Origin: Branchinecta lynchi
Taxonomy: Eukaryota; Arthropoda; Branchiopoda; Anostraca; Branchinectidae
Direction: 5' to 3'
Assembly: GCA_023053575.1 (NCBI GenBank)
Contig: JAKZAP010000014.1
Location: forward strand, 12,302,938 to 12,366,937
DNA length: 64,000 nucleotides
The notes below the pieces were generated by a model. The model had not been told where the DNA came from. It searched no databases and saw only the letters and a list, made by a program, of their open reading frames with translations. How positions within the stretch are numbered: the stretch's first letter is position 1; the number at the start of each line of letters is the position of its first letter. A program made the position numbers and the translations under genes. Below are positions 12,419-23,220 of this stretch, one piece after another.

Positions 12419-12814
12419 ATGTCTTTCTCTGCGGATCGTAGCACTCGCCTTAGGTCATGGAAGCCCTGCAGATTTCTAGAGGGCGATTCTGGCAATCTCT
12501 TGGATTCGCTTTCCGAAAAGCAAAGCGAGAAACCGCCGAGCGTAAGAATAAGCAAAAAGCCGCTGAGCCTCAGTTGCGCTTTTACAACTTCTCGCTGACT
12601 TGCCGAGATCACTTTCCACTCGCGAACTCGATTCGCTTGCCAAGTGCTGGCGGAAACTAGGGGACCGCGAGAACAGCTTTGGAAAGCGAAGCGACTTTTA
12701 GCCGATGTCGCAAGAACAACTGGCGGATAAGGTCGTGGAGCTTTCCAAACCGCCAGAATCGCCCTTAGACATGGTTCGCGCGGCTCGTTTCTTTTATCGG
12801 GAATCGGGGTAGCT
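12419..12814 (+). pseudogene. Frame-broken coding remnant, unrecognised
   Basis: Frame one, from ATG 12419, reads as plausible protein (MSFSADRSTRLRSW, then SEKPPSVRISKKPLSLS). At about 12570 the good reading moves to another frame with VALLQLLADLPRSLSTREL and KCWRKLGDRENSF. It hits a stop at 12699 and resumes in the same frame as MSQEQLADKVVELSKPP to a stop near 12814. One frameshift plus one in-frame stop in otherwise protein-like sequence suggests a pseudogene; unresolved small introns are possible. It lies about 100 bp after the two-exon gene on the same strand, but I cannot show they are linked. A 137-residue open frame on the minus strand (12412-12825) is the alternative reading. Confidence 0.4.
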
Positions 12815-12821
12815 GGGTAGT

Positions 12822-13480
12822 ACAACCCTTTGGGCGCAATGTCGAATATACGTCTGTATTGGTCAATTCTTTTTGTTGTACTCCACTCGCTGGATCATCT
12901 TCGCTTTTCTGGATTGCATTCGTCGAGTTCACTTGTTTACTAGTCGACTGAAGATGGTTACATATTTATTATTTATTTAACTAAATCGATGGTCAACAAG
13001 GGCCATAGATTAGGTTAGGTTAGGCTATTCTTTATTTTATACAAAATCACAGTAAACAACTTGTAACAAATAACATAAAAACTAAACGGTACATCTTCAA
13101 ATAAACCAGTCACCCGAGAACCCGGGCGTCCAGGTTGTCCTGGGGGAATCTACCAAAAACAAAAAACAAAACAGAATTGACAACAAAACACTGTAAATTA
13201 GTAACTTCCCCCACGACAACCATATTGGAAGCGTCAGCCTCATGTGCAGCCCAGCCAGGGTAGCCAGCTACGGGTTCTGGGACTCGAAAATACTCTTCTG
13301 CAGAGAAAGAGCAGAAAAGCGCCTAATTTTTGGGAAAGAGGTATGATCTTCACGAACGAACATTGAGGACGCACTGCAATTCCACTTGAACCCATGCAAC
13401 CAACGAAAATAGTATACATGGTTCAACTTCGAATTTTTGGGTCATGTTTGTAAACGGAAGACTATTCGATGGGTTAGTGT
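12822..13480. other. Stretch with a possible LINE/SINE tail
   Basis: A triple TTAGG-like tandem at about 13012-13030, followed by TTCTTTATTTTATAC, looks on the minus strand like a retroposon 3' end (AATAAAGAATAGCC followed by a CCTAA tandem). No reverse transcriptase is seen. The rest has no recognisable gene. Confidence 0.35.
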
Positions 13481-13823
13481 CAGAGCAAATTAACACTAGA
13501 GAGTAGCGCCAAGACTTGACAAAATTGACACACACTCGAATTACAGCGATACTATCACCACTATAAGCGATGGAGAAGATCCCCTGCGGAAACTCATTCA
13601 GTCGTTCACCAGCGCTGGCTCCGATAACTTCATATTCTCACAGCCTCCATTGTTTTCTTGGTGTGTGCAGAACCAGAATTTGCTTTACTAGAAGTTTCTA
13701 AACCCGCAAGTTTGTCTCGCTTTAAATGCCGCAAGCGTAGTGGGCGGCGCTACGAGTATGGTCCGTTTGCAAAGCATGGAGATCATAGGTCTTGGCGCTA
13801 CTCTCTAGTGTTATTTTGCTCTG
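13481..13823. mobile_element. hAT-type MITE, old copy
   Basis: The terminal inverted repeats are 35 bp with one mismatch: CAGAGCAAATTAACACTAGA at 13481 onward and its complement ending at 13823. The ends begin with CAG, as in many hAT elements. The flanking 8-mers are GTTAGTGT (13473-13480) and GTCAGCGT (13824-13831), matching at 6 of 8 bases with both differences transitions, as expected for a decayed target-site duplication. The 273 bp inside carry no transposase, so the copy is non-autonomous. Confidence 0.7.
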
Positions 13824-13831
13824 GTCAGCGT

Positions 13832-14865
13832 GGTCGTAGAAGCGTAGCGAGGCTGACGGTAACATCTCGTGTTTTATTTATTACCTCCTATTTACTAGAT
13901 AAACCTAGTATCATGTGTAACTATGCACCATTATAAGTTTATGAAGACTGCTTTAATTAAGATTGAGACTAGGAGTTAATCTCGTTCTGGCTTACATCCG
14001 TTGAAACTTCGTTGAAGCTTCAGAGAAATTGGTTGATAATTACAATGCTCCTGCATAGTCGCATCAGCTCTTTCTGATCAGCTTCTTTCTCCAACGAACA
14101 TTTTTAAATGTCCGTTGACAACGTTTTCATGTATTATATGTTGACGAGAAATGCAAATTCGGCATGATTGCTGTGAAAGTCATTTTTAAATTAGATTCTA
14201 CTCTACTCTACTCTACTCTACTCATTCATTAATAATAATAATAATTTATTTTTAACCCACAAATCGTAAAAGACGAAAACAGTGGAGTACAAAAGAATAC
14301 ATGAAGACATAATTAAGCAAAACACTACACATACAAACAAAATCTACTTAAGAGTCAAACAGACGAATAAGCCCATGAGAGGGCGACAGACGCGCGTACG
14401 CCGTTTCGGACAGTTTTCTGTGGAGAACATACAATTTCTCCGTGATATCCTTTAGCGAGTAATTACTAATAATTTTCGAATTTCTTTGCCAAGGAGGGAG
14501 AAAAAGAAGAAATTCTTTTTCATTTGCAATTAAGTTCTAGAAATAGCGGACGATCGAGGCACTATATACCTATGATTCGTTAAACGCTAGAGACCGGTGC
14601 AACGTTGTTTCCTTTATTTTACTCTATTGGCTTCGTCGTGCTCGCTTCTCTGGATTTCATCCGTCAATGTCAGCTACTCTCAAAAGACTGAACATAATTT
14701 CGCGTAGTTCAGATAGACTAGCCTGGTAACGGTTTGCTTGGAGAGTGATATGGAGGCTGTCGGAATCAGTTGACTCTTCTGTTTAAGTTTAAACCGTTAG
14801 GTTCTAGCTTTGGCCCCTTTCGCCATGGGCCATAGCAGAAAAAAGAGAACACTCGAACAAAGAAA
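13832..14865. other. Stretch with microsatellites, no recognised gene
   Basis: An ACTCT tandem at about 14199-14222 is followed by an AATAAT tandem at about 14228-14250. This pairing, with an A-rich stretch on the minus strand, could be another retroposon 3' tail. A GCCATGGGCCATAGCAGAAA block at 14823 with GAACACTCGAACAAAGAAAA beside it recurs at 16447-16500. Confidence 0.35.
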
Positions 14866-16300
14866 ACAAGACCAAAGGTTTCGATGGGATCCCAAAAAAT
14901 TCAATATCTGATCCAGACAACTGGGTCTTGTCTTAGCCAGATCCAATCTTCGCCAGACTCCTTGAACATTTTTACAATTAAAATTCAGAAACAGATTAAG
15001 GCCAAATAGCTAATCACCTGAGAAAACCAAGTTCAGATTTGGATTTAGCATGTGTGTTTACCATAAGTCATATCTGTTTTGACGAAAACTTCCTGCCACT
15101 TCTGCCAATTTCCCGGTTCCGGCCGAACTCCAGAACTACTTGTCCGGCGAAAAAAGAAAGCTCAAAGACGAAATCAGGGTATCTTCTTTCCCCAGTAATG
15201 AACATCTAATCAACTTCAAATAGAAATTTAGCTTATAACGAATTTTCCGATTCCAGCCGGATTCCGGTCGAACTATATGTCCGGGTAAAATACGATTGTC
15301 ACACAGGGACTCAGCATCTCTTCTTACCCCTAAATCGCTTATCTAATCAACTAGAAATAAAACTTTGACTTCCAACAGTTTTCCGGTTTTGGCCGGATTC
15401 CGGACAAACTACATGTCCGGGTAGAAACTTGTTTCCACATAAGTGTTCAGCATGTCTTCTTGCCCTAAATCGAACATCTAATCAACTCCAAATAAAACTT
15501 TTAATTTTGACAAACTTTCCGGTTTGGGCCGGATTCCGGTCGAAATACTTGTCCGTCGAGAAAATAGTTTTCACCATCGTCTTCAGCATGTCTCCCTACC
15601 TCTAAATCGAACATTTAATCAACTTCAAATAAAACTTTTACTTTCAATAAACTTTCCGGTTTGGGCCGGATTCCGGGCGAAATACTTGTCCATCGAGAAA
15701 ATAGTTTTCACCATCGTCTTCAGCATGTCTTCCTACCCTTAAATCGAACATCTAATCAATTTCAAATAAAACTTTTACTTTCAACAAACTTTCCGGTTTG
15801 GGCCGGATTCCGGGCGAAATACTTGTCTGTCGAGAAAATAATTTTCACCATCGTCTTCAGCATGTCTTCCTACCCCTAAATCGAACATCTAATCAACTTC
15901 AAATAAAACTTTTACTTTCAACAAACTTTCCGGTTTTGGCCGGATTCCGGGCGAACTACTTGTCCAATGACAAAATGGTTTTCACCATCGTGTTCAGCAT
16001 GTCTTCTTACCCCATAATCGACTATCACATTAGCTGTTTCAAATTATTTTGTTTGTCCCTTAATTTGAATCCCCTCCCCCACCCCTAAATGTAGAGCTAC
16101 AAAGCCCATCTACGAACTTGACTGGTCCGACGACCCAACGAACCCTCACACCAAGTTTCATCAAAATATCTCATTCCCTTCGAGAGTTATCGTGCTTACA
16201 GACGGACGGACAGACGGACGGACGGACGGACGGACGGACAGACGGACAACTTTTGCGATGTCATAGGTATCCCTCCACTTACGTTTTGGGATCCCAAAAA
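14866..16300 (+). mobile_element. Family B element, copy 2, longest
   Basis: The left end is ACAAGACCAAAGGTTTCGAT, then GGGATCCCAAAAA, then GGGTCTTGTC, which is complementary to the first 8 bases. The body is a tandem array of 137-bp units. The right part carries a conserved block ending CATCTACGAACTTGAC, then the phrase CACCAAGTTTCATCAAAATA with TTCGAGAGTTAT, then a GACGGACGG run (16201-16247), GATGTCATAGGTATCCC and the palindrome TTTTGGGATCCCAAAA at the very end. There is no transposase. The boundary palindrome occurs in the other copies as well. It is probably a non-autonomous element of unknown class. Confidence 0.8.
15440..16020 (+). repeat. 137-bp tandem array inside family B
   Basis: About four near-identical units have period 137 bp. 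Each carries CATCTAATCAACTTC, AATAAAACTTTTACTTT, TTTCCGGTTTGGGCCGGATT and TTCAGCATGTCTTCCTACCC. Three overlapping open frames of 72-96 residues (15524-16088) are simply this unit translated repeatedly. Other family B copies hold different unit numbers with more divergence, so the array expands and contracts within the element. Confidence 0.88.
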
Positions 16301-16600
16301 GCCAAAAAAAAATTTTCGGTTGGCCACGCAGCTACCTTGAGGAATCTACTCAAACTTCGGTGGTTTTGAGTCTAGGTTTCAGTTTGAGTTAAAACCGGTT
16401 CTTGGGTTAGGCAATCTTTGCCTTTCTGTTGTTTTATTTTTTCTTGCCATGGGCCATGGTAGGAAAACAAAAATATAGAACGCTCGAACAAAGAAAAAAA
16501 AATCAACATCCACAGAAATAATTTTCGGTTGGCCATAGCTACCCTTAGGAATCTAACCAGTCTTCGAGGGTCATCAAAACGCACTTCCTATACGTGAACC
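16301..16600 (+). repeat. Imperfect 200-bp direct duplication beside family B
   Basis: AATTTTCGGTTGGCCA followed by a GCTACC...GGAATCTA block appears at about 16310 and again at about 16519. The GCCATGGGCCAT and GAACAAAGAAAA blocks between them match the left flank of the preceding element at 14823-14866. The element may have inserted into an older tandem duplication, or the flanks were duplicated with it. Confidence 0.5.
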
Positions 16601-16880
16601 CAAATACCTTTCCTCTAAAACCTTCTGACTAAACACTTCTTTTTCTCAAATCCGCACCGAATTTCCCCCTTAAATACCACACGTTGGTCAAAAGTAAGGA
16701 GCAGTACCATACCTATCTCTACCAGTATGCATCCGCAATCTGTGGGGTAGTCAAGATAGGGTAGGCTAGCAATAGACCAGTGCCTCGACAAATAAGGAAA
16801 AAAAGTCAAGCGCCAATAGACATCCATTTGTGTGTAAAGTTCTATGATTTTCCATCAAGTTCAACCCCCTTCACTCCCTT

Positions 16881-17104
16881 CCCGATGAAAAATTTGCCTC
16901 AAAATAGTACTATGAAGTAGTACGAAAAAGTAGCATGCAGTACTAACGAGGCTACTACATGCTTCTATTTCAAGGCTACCGTGTTACTGCATAACACTAT
17001 ATGCTACTGTTAGCAAGACCGGGTGCTGCTATGGCAAGACAGGGTGCTGCACATGCAACGTTTTACTACCATACTACTACGCAGGCTACAAATTTTTCAT
17101 CGGG
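16881..17104 (+). mobile_element. Family E inverted-repeat element, internally deleted copy (224 bp)
   Basis: It begins CCCGATGAAAAATTT and ends with the complement AAATTTTTCATCGGG. The interior is rich in AGTACTATGAAGTAGTACG and GCTACTACATGCTTCTA-type TAC/GTA blocks. About 80 bp of the interior present in the other copies is missing. There is no coding capacity. It looks like a MITE; the flanking duplication is not clear in this copy. Confidence 0.78.
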
Positions 17105-17428
17105 TTTGCACCCCTCCCTGATCCCAAGATTCTGCCTTGAGAAAGAGTCTGCATTCAGCAGACCCCCGGATTTAAATTTAAATTTTGCTAGCACGACTCA
17201 GTGGAATGGTAAATCGTGGGGAAAGTTTGGATCATTAACACTAAGTGCACTGGAGGCGGAGGATGGCTCTATGTCTGGTATTCGTTTAGATACAAAATTG
17301 CTTGAGTAGGAGGTTTTTTGAAAGAATGTTGCAAAGAATTTGAATATTAGATAGTATTTGGTTTCAAATAGCCGAATTCGTTGGCTGAGATGGAGGTAAG
17401 GCAGAATTTGTTGAATGACATCCGGACT

Positions 17429-17732
17429 CCTGATGAAAAATGTGTTGCCTGCGCAGTAGTATGGTAGTAGTACGAAAACGTTGCATGTAATACTATGTAA
17501 TAGCAAATAATACCATAATTTAATGTGCCTCAGACTAGTCCAATCTTATGTAGTAGTATCCAGTAGCATCCTGTCTTGCCAGAGTAGCATCCAGTCCTGC
17601 TAATAGTAGCATATAGTAGTATGCAGTATCACGGTAGCCTTGAAGTAGAAGCATGTAGTAGCATCGTTAGCACTGCACGCAACTTTTTCGTACTACTTCA
17701 TAGTACTATTTTGAGATAAATTTTTCATCGGG
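17429..17732 (-). mobile_element. Family E inverted-repeat element, reverse copy (304 bp)
   Basis: This is the same element as at 18831 and 31764, in opposite orientation: it ends at 17732 with AAATTTTTCATCGGG and begins with the slightly altered CCTGATGAAAAATGTG. Together with the copy at 16881 it forms a large imperfect inverted repeat around a 324-bp spacer with no convincing gene. Confidence 0.8.
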
Positions 17733-17836
17733 CTCTTAATTTCAGTTTTATCCATTCACGTACACGGAACACAATTAACTCTGAAAAATCCACACGTGGG
17801 TTTTGAAAGCACCTCTTATTGCGGGATGCGAAACTA

Positions 17837-18131
17837 AATATTCTTTGAGCCCAAGCTGACTTTGAAACATTTATTCAAACAATGTTTGCAACGGATACGT
17901 CAGCTATGATTTTTCATCAGCGATATTTCGGCCCTTCTTGGCAAGGGTCCTCGTCAGGCTGTCAATCTTCTGGTTCAACTTCAGGGAAAGAAAATTGATT
18001 ACAGGTTTGTTTCTTTCCCTGAAGTTGAACCAGAAGATTGACAGCCTGACGAGGACCCTTGCCAAGAAGGGCCGAAATATCGCTGATGAAAAATCATAGC
18101 TGACGTATCCGTTGCAAACATTGTTTGAATA
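17837..18131 (-). mobile_element. Repeat with a 122-bp perfect palindrome and 12-bp flanking duplication
   Basis: Arms 17872-17993 and 18010-18131 are exact reverse complements (122 bp each) around a 16-nt loop. The left extension 17837-17871 carries GAGCCCAAGCTGACT, whose complement AGTCAGCTTGGGCT is found in related copies at 27640, 28470 and 46216. The 12-mer GATGCGAAACTA occurs at 17825-17836 and again at 18132-18143, directly flanking the unit, and looks like a target-site duplication. A 12-bp duplication suits a retroposed or otherwise staggered insertion better than hAT. The perfect arms suggest recent origin or strong correction. Confidence 0.8.
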
Positions 18132-18408
18132 GATGCGAAACTAGATTTTTTAGTTTGCAGGCTTTTAAAAAAGTACTAAATTTTGATCAGAATATGACCC
18201 CAAACACCGAGTAAAGGCATCCCTTCGCAAAAGAATCATTGCCAGAAGGGACCCATAAAAACTGGTAATCTGGGTCTATTACCTTTCTGCCATAAAGAAG
18301 AAAGTTTTCTTTGTGCCGTAACATTAAAAGATGTAGTTAGGTGTGTTCTGTTCCATCCTGGCTGCCAAGGGACCTGCAGCTCATATCTTCCTATCAGATA
18401 TGAGCCTC

Positions 18409-18740
18409 GTTTTTGTTGCACGCTGGAGGTCCACGTCTCGGCCGCTTCCGGAATGATTCTTTCTACACCGGTGTTTGCAATGCAGTGCTTCCAAGGAAGA
18501 CGGCAGCGCTTCTCGAGAATCACAGACTTGCTCACCGACCATGTCCGGGCTTCCCTGCAAGGTGCTGCAGCTTCAACCAAGAAGAAGTGAATCCAAAAAT
18601 GCATATTGGGCGCAAAAGCAAAAAAGTGCTGCAGCAGCTATGCGGCAGCGCTATTGCAACAAAAACGAGGCTATGATTGAAGATGGTCAAACGCTTTTCC
18701 TTCAATTTCTGCATTTTTTCAAAAAAGATAGTCAGAAATA
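18409..18740 (+). pseudogene. Possible coding remnant, frame-broken
   Basis: Protein-like segments in different frames cover this GC-richer stretch: TDLLTDHVRASLQGAAAS near 18530-18590, then SKNAYWAQKQKSAAAAMRQR and NKNEAMIEDGQT near 18590-18700. They could be parts of one protein after a single frameshift. I do not recognise it, and no splice sites make the join convincing. Confidence 0.3.
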
Positions 18741-18830
18741 ATAGTAATATGAAGAAATCCTTTCATTCAGTTAAAAGACCAGGCATACACACATAGATAT
18801 AAAGGTTATAGGTTACATTTCAGTTCTCAA

Positions 18831-19134
18831 CCCGATGAAAAATTTATCTCAAAATAGTACTATGAAGTAGTACGAAAAAGTAGCGTGCAGTACTAACGAT
18901 GCTACTTACATGCTTCTACTTCAAGGCTACCGTGTTACTGCATACTAATATATACTACTATTAGCAAGACTGGATGCTACTATGGCAAGACAGGATGCTA
19001 CTGGATACTACTACATAAGATTGGACCAGTCTGAGGCACATTAAATGATAATATTCTTTGCTATTACATAGTATTACATGCAACGTTTTCGTACTATACC
19101 ATACTACTACGCAGGCTACAAGTTTTTCATCGGG
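18831..19134 (+). mobile_element. Family E inverted-repeat element (304 bp)
   Basis: The copy is full length, with CCCGATGAAAAATTT at the left and a TTTTTCATCGGG end at the right. The interior has the same TAC/GTA-rich order as the reverse copy at 17429 and the copy at 31764, all three 304 bp long. The flanks read AA on each side, compatible with a 2-bp target duplication. No open frame. Confidence 0.85.
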
Positions 19135-19300
19135 AATGTTTCCTAATCTTGAAAAAAATAAATCCCTAGAATTAAAACTAAACTAAGAGTCTAGAAATGT
19201 CCAGAAATCTGGTATGGATCTCCTCCACGAGATATCTGCTGACGTATCGGAATATAAAGCTCGCGGAATATTCCTTAGACTCTCTATTCTTTTTTTTCAG

Positions 19301-19363
19301 AAAAATATTGCGACCAAGCAAATTGGAGACGTCGAACTCTTTAAACGTTGGAAATGCATATAA
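19301..19363 (+). CDS. Possible terminal exon, weak
   Basis: A long pyrimidine tract ending CAG at 19300 precedes 20 in-frame codons (KNIATKQIGDVELFKRW and so on) ending in TAA. No partner exon was found. It is noted only because the acceptor is strong; chance is a real alternative. Confidence 0.2.
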   Translation, partial: KNIATKQIGDVELFKRWKCI

Positions 19364-20724
19364 AACGGAAATAGCTACTTAATTGTCCTTTTTATGTAGG
19401 ACAACGATTCTGTCAATTTAAACTTACGAAGGAAATCTGTCGGTTTGAAAAACTAAATTAATACTGTCGGAAAATAAATACTTCATGAGCAATACTTGAG
19501 AATGGAGGGCGGATAATACTAATGTTATTATTTCTGGTTCCTTCAAAATATAATTTTTTCTAAAGATTGTATTTAAAGATTGTATTTAAATATATAATAT
19601 TTAAAGATTGGACAACTTTGTATTTTGGACATTAGACACTTTCTTGAGAACCACCCAGTGTCGTCTTTTACTTACGGTAGACCCTAGGCAATTCATGGGT
19701 TTGTGAACCCTTTTTGAGAGTCAAAAACTTAAAAATGTCATTCCATTAGCACGCACTATTCTTGGTCTGACAAAACACATCTGTCACGTCTGACAAAACT
19801 TGGGTAACATAAAAGACGAGGGTGCGTAACCTGGGTCGTAAGGAACAAGGCAATACGGCTAGCTACTATAGCCTGAGTTCTCAGTAATTTACACCTGCCG
19901 CTTGGCCTCTCTTTTCCCCTGGCCCCCAGCACCGGCCTAACTGGCCTAACCGGCACTGCAACCACCACCATCTGAACCGGACTCGGCGAAGAGGGGGAGT
20001 ACCACCTTATTATCTGTCTACCCACCGTCCAAATCGTCAGCAGATTGGCTCCTGCGACGATGTTGTCTCAGTATCTCTTCTTGGGGGAAGTAGCTGAACT
20101 TCTTTAGTTCGGGGAGGGGGGGATGAATGAGGAAGGAATATCTTTCATTGAAGTTTCAGACTCATTGTTCTTAGTTTTGTCCACTGTAGCGTAGTTTATT
20201 AAGCTTGCAGGCTCCTGCTTGACGTCATGTCTTTGCTTTTAATCTCCGTGTTTGAGAAAACGGCAGGTTTTCCGCTTCGAGGATTTCACGAGAGAAAAGT
20301 TGGTTGCTCGTTTTCCTGCAGCGTACCGATGTCTTTTCCTACCCTTTAATTTGACGCAAGCCAAGTAGCTAATGGGGCCAGCGCGAGCAAAGCAAGCTAT
20401 CTGTCAGTGATATGCATAAAACCCGTGGCGTACTGATCCGCAACAGAGTTTCATAGCAATCATAGCAACCATTCCACGCTCGGTGTCGTCTAAAGATTCC
20501 AACAAAGTTACAAATTTTTATTTGCGCTATTTTCATCTTTCTTTGGATCATGATCGAACTGCAGGCCTGGGGAAAAAGTGAATTAAAGGCACATAATGTT
20601 TTTGTTTTCTTACCTTTTTTTCACTAACTGACTGACAAGTATTTTACGTCAACCATGTTTCGTGTTTCCGTGTGTCCCTAAATCGACAGTCCAGTTAGTT
20701 ACCCTTGCAGGAATATTCGTTTTT
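19364..20724. other. Stretch without recognised gene
   Basis: A mostly single-copy-looking AT-rich sequence with a GC-rich patch at 19895-20010. No LINE, transposase, RNA gene or element borders were recognised. Confidence 0.4.
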
Positions 20725-22768
20725 ATGGCACTTGCCCCTCGGCCAAGTGTCATATAGCAATCGCAATTTCTGTCCGTCCGTCGGTCTGTCGGTCGGTCTG
20801 TCCCGGTTGTGGTAGTTCGGGCACTTCAAGATAAGCTAGGACCATGAAACTTGGCAGGCGTATCAGAAACCGGACCAGATTAAGTTAGAAACTGACGCTT
20901 CCCCGACCCGACCATCGGGGGGGGGGGAGGGAGAGGAAATCCGGAAAAATTAGTTATTTTTAACTGACGAACGGGTCATCGGATCTCAATGAAACTTGAT
21001 ACATGGAAGACCTTGTGTCTCAGACGTCCTATGTTAAATCCAGGCTGGATCCTATGACATTGGGAAGATTTGGAAGGGGAAACCGGAAATTTTGGAAAAC
21101 GTTTAAGAGTGGAGAGATCGGGATGAAACTTGGCGGAAAAGAACAAGCACAAGCCCTAGATATGTGATTGATATAACCGGACCTGATCCGTTCACCATGG
21201 GGAGTTGGGGGGGGGGGGTCCAAATTTCTAATGATCCCACGAGTTCAGTACTTCCCGATGTGCTAGGACGATTAAACTTGGCAGCCGTGTAAGGGACCCC
21301 AACAGGTTGACTTGAGAATATCTTTTTCCCTGATCCGAACATCTGGGGGTGGGGAGTCGAGGGAGAGAGAATCCGGAAAGTGAGGTATTTCTAACTTGTA
21401 AACGGGTGATTGGATCTTAATGAAACTTGATAAATGAAAGACCTAGTTTCTTCCCACCTCCCCATTCCAAATCCGGACCGGATCCAGTAGTATTGGGGGG
21501 GAGTCGGAGGGGGGGGGGGGACCCGAAATCTTTGGAAACACTTAGAGTGGAGGGTTGGGAAAGAAACTTGGTGGGAAAAACAAGCACAAGTCCTATATAT
21601 CCGAACGACATAACCGGAAAGGATCCGGTCACTGTGGGGGAGTTTGGGGGGAGGGAGTCCGAGTTTCTAGTGATCCTACGAGTTCGGTACTTCCTGATGT
21701 GCTAGGACGATGAAACTTAGTAGGCTTTTGAGGTACCCGAACAGATTGACTTGAGAATGTCGTTTCTCCGATCCGAGGGAGCGTAGGGATGAGAAATCCA
21801 GAATCTAGTGGCAAGCTCAGCTATTGAACGGGTTATTGGATTTAAATGAAACTTGATATTTAGAAGACCTCGTGGCTCAGATATCCCCTTTTAAATCCTG
21901 ACCGGATGCGGTGACATTGGGAGGAGTTGGCGGGGGGAACCTGAAATCTTTGGAAACGCTTAGAGTGGAGGGATTGGCATGAAACTTGGTGGAAGAACAA
22001 GCACAAGTTCTAGATACGTCATTAACGTAATAGTACGGAATTCGGGCACTATGAGGTAATTGTGGGAGGGGGGGGGGTCCAGGTCCAGAAACTTGGTGGG
22101 AAGAAAACAAGCACAAGTTCTAGATACGTCCTTGACATAAGATGACGGGCTTCGGGCACTGTGGGTGTGTGGGGTGGTGATGGTCCGGATTTCTAGTAAG
22201 CGCGCCAGTTCGGTAATTCCTAATTTGCTAGGACGAAGAAACTTGGTAGGCTTGTCAGGGACCCGCATAGATTGACTTTAGAATGTCGTTTCCTCGATTC
22301 GACCATAGTGGGAGGAGTGGAGGGACTGGGAATCTGCAATCTAGTGGCACGAACAATTTTTGAACGGGTGATTGGATTTGAATGAAATTTGGCAAGTGGA
22401 AAGAGCTAACGTCTCAGATGTTTCGGATCAGGTCCGGGGAGGAGTGGAGGAATGGGGAATTCGGAATCTTGAGGTATATATAACTTTCCAACGGATGATC
22501 GGATCTTAATCAAACTTGATATCTGGAAAGACGCCGAGTCTCAGACCACCCTGTTCAAATCCGGATCGGATCCGGTGAGTTCGGCGGGAGCCTGAGGGGG
22601 GGGGAAGACCAGAAATCTTGGGAAACGGGGGGGGGGGGGTTGGGGGGGACTTTTTTCTGGCCATCCCGCAAGTTCGGATCTTCCTGATGTTCTAGTACGA
22701 TAACACTTTGAAGACGTATCAGGGACCCGAACAGACTGAGTCATTTCCCCGATCCGACCATCATGGTG
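20725..22768 (+). mobile_element. Family A element, right-truncated
   Basis: It starts with the hairpin ATGGCACTTG...CAAGTGTCAT (20725-20753) and a TCGG/TCTG run. About thirteen diverged sub-repeats follow, with GATGAAACTTGG phrases and G runs of up to 13. It stops abruptly near 22768 inside a CCGACCATC unit, so the usual right end is missing. It is more diverged than the array at the left edge of the window and therefore older or a different subfamily. Its open frames are G-run artefacts. Confidence 0.82.
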
Positions 22769-23220
22769 TTGCCAAAAGTTTTGACATGTACAACAAGTGC
22801 GCAAGCGCTCAGACGTGGAGTGTAAAAGTAAAATGTTTATCACATTTACATACAAACAGCTTTAGTACCAAGACATTTCTCTTCCCCAATAACCAAACAA
22901 GTATTGAAATAACCTTGTAATCACCCCCGTTTAAAAGCTTTAAGATCTTAAGATCTTGCACGAATAGCATTTGATCGAACACTGTATGGTCTGCCTGCCA
23001 GTCCCGCCCTTTAAACCTCTTGTTCATTAGCAAGGTAATAACAAGAGCAATAAACCAATTCGTAGCAGACTAATGCCCCCTTTGTGACAATTCATGAAGA
23101 ACGGCGTATCATCGATCATATGACAAAATAGTCCAGTTTCCAGCTGTTCATTAAAGGTTAAAGTACGTCGCGTCGTCTTATTTGTTGAAGTTACACCGAA
23201 TCCTCATCCATAGATATACA
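22769..23220. other. Single-copy-looking spacer
   Basis: AT-rich sequence between two repeat blocks. No gene, RNA or element border recognised. Confidence 0.4.

Noticed and set aside
13012..13030. Interstitial telomere (TTAGG) repeat
   Set aside because: Only about three units, placed where a retroposon tail would end, so a tail repeat is the simpler reading.
15524..16088. Repetitive protein with 137-bp-encoded repeats
   Set aside because: It looks like a tandem-repeat protein, but the period is not a multiple of three, so the frame shifts each unit and stops appear.
17001..17309. 102-residue frame between two family E copies
   Set aside because: The first third lies inside the family E element and the rest has no splice sites or recognised motif.
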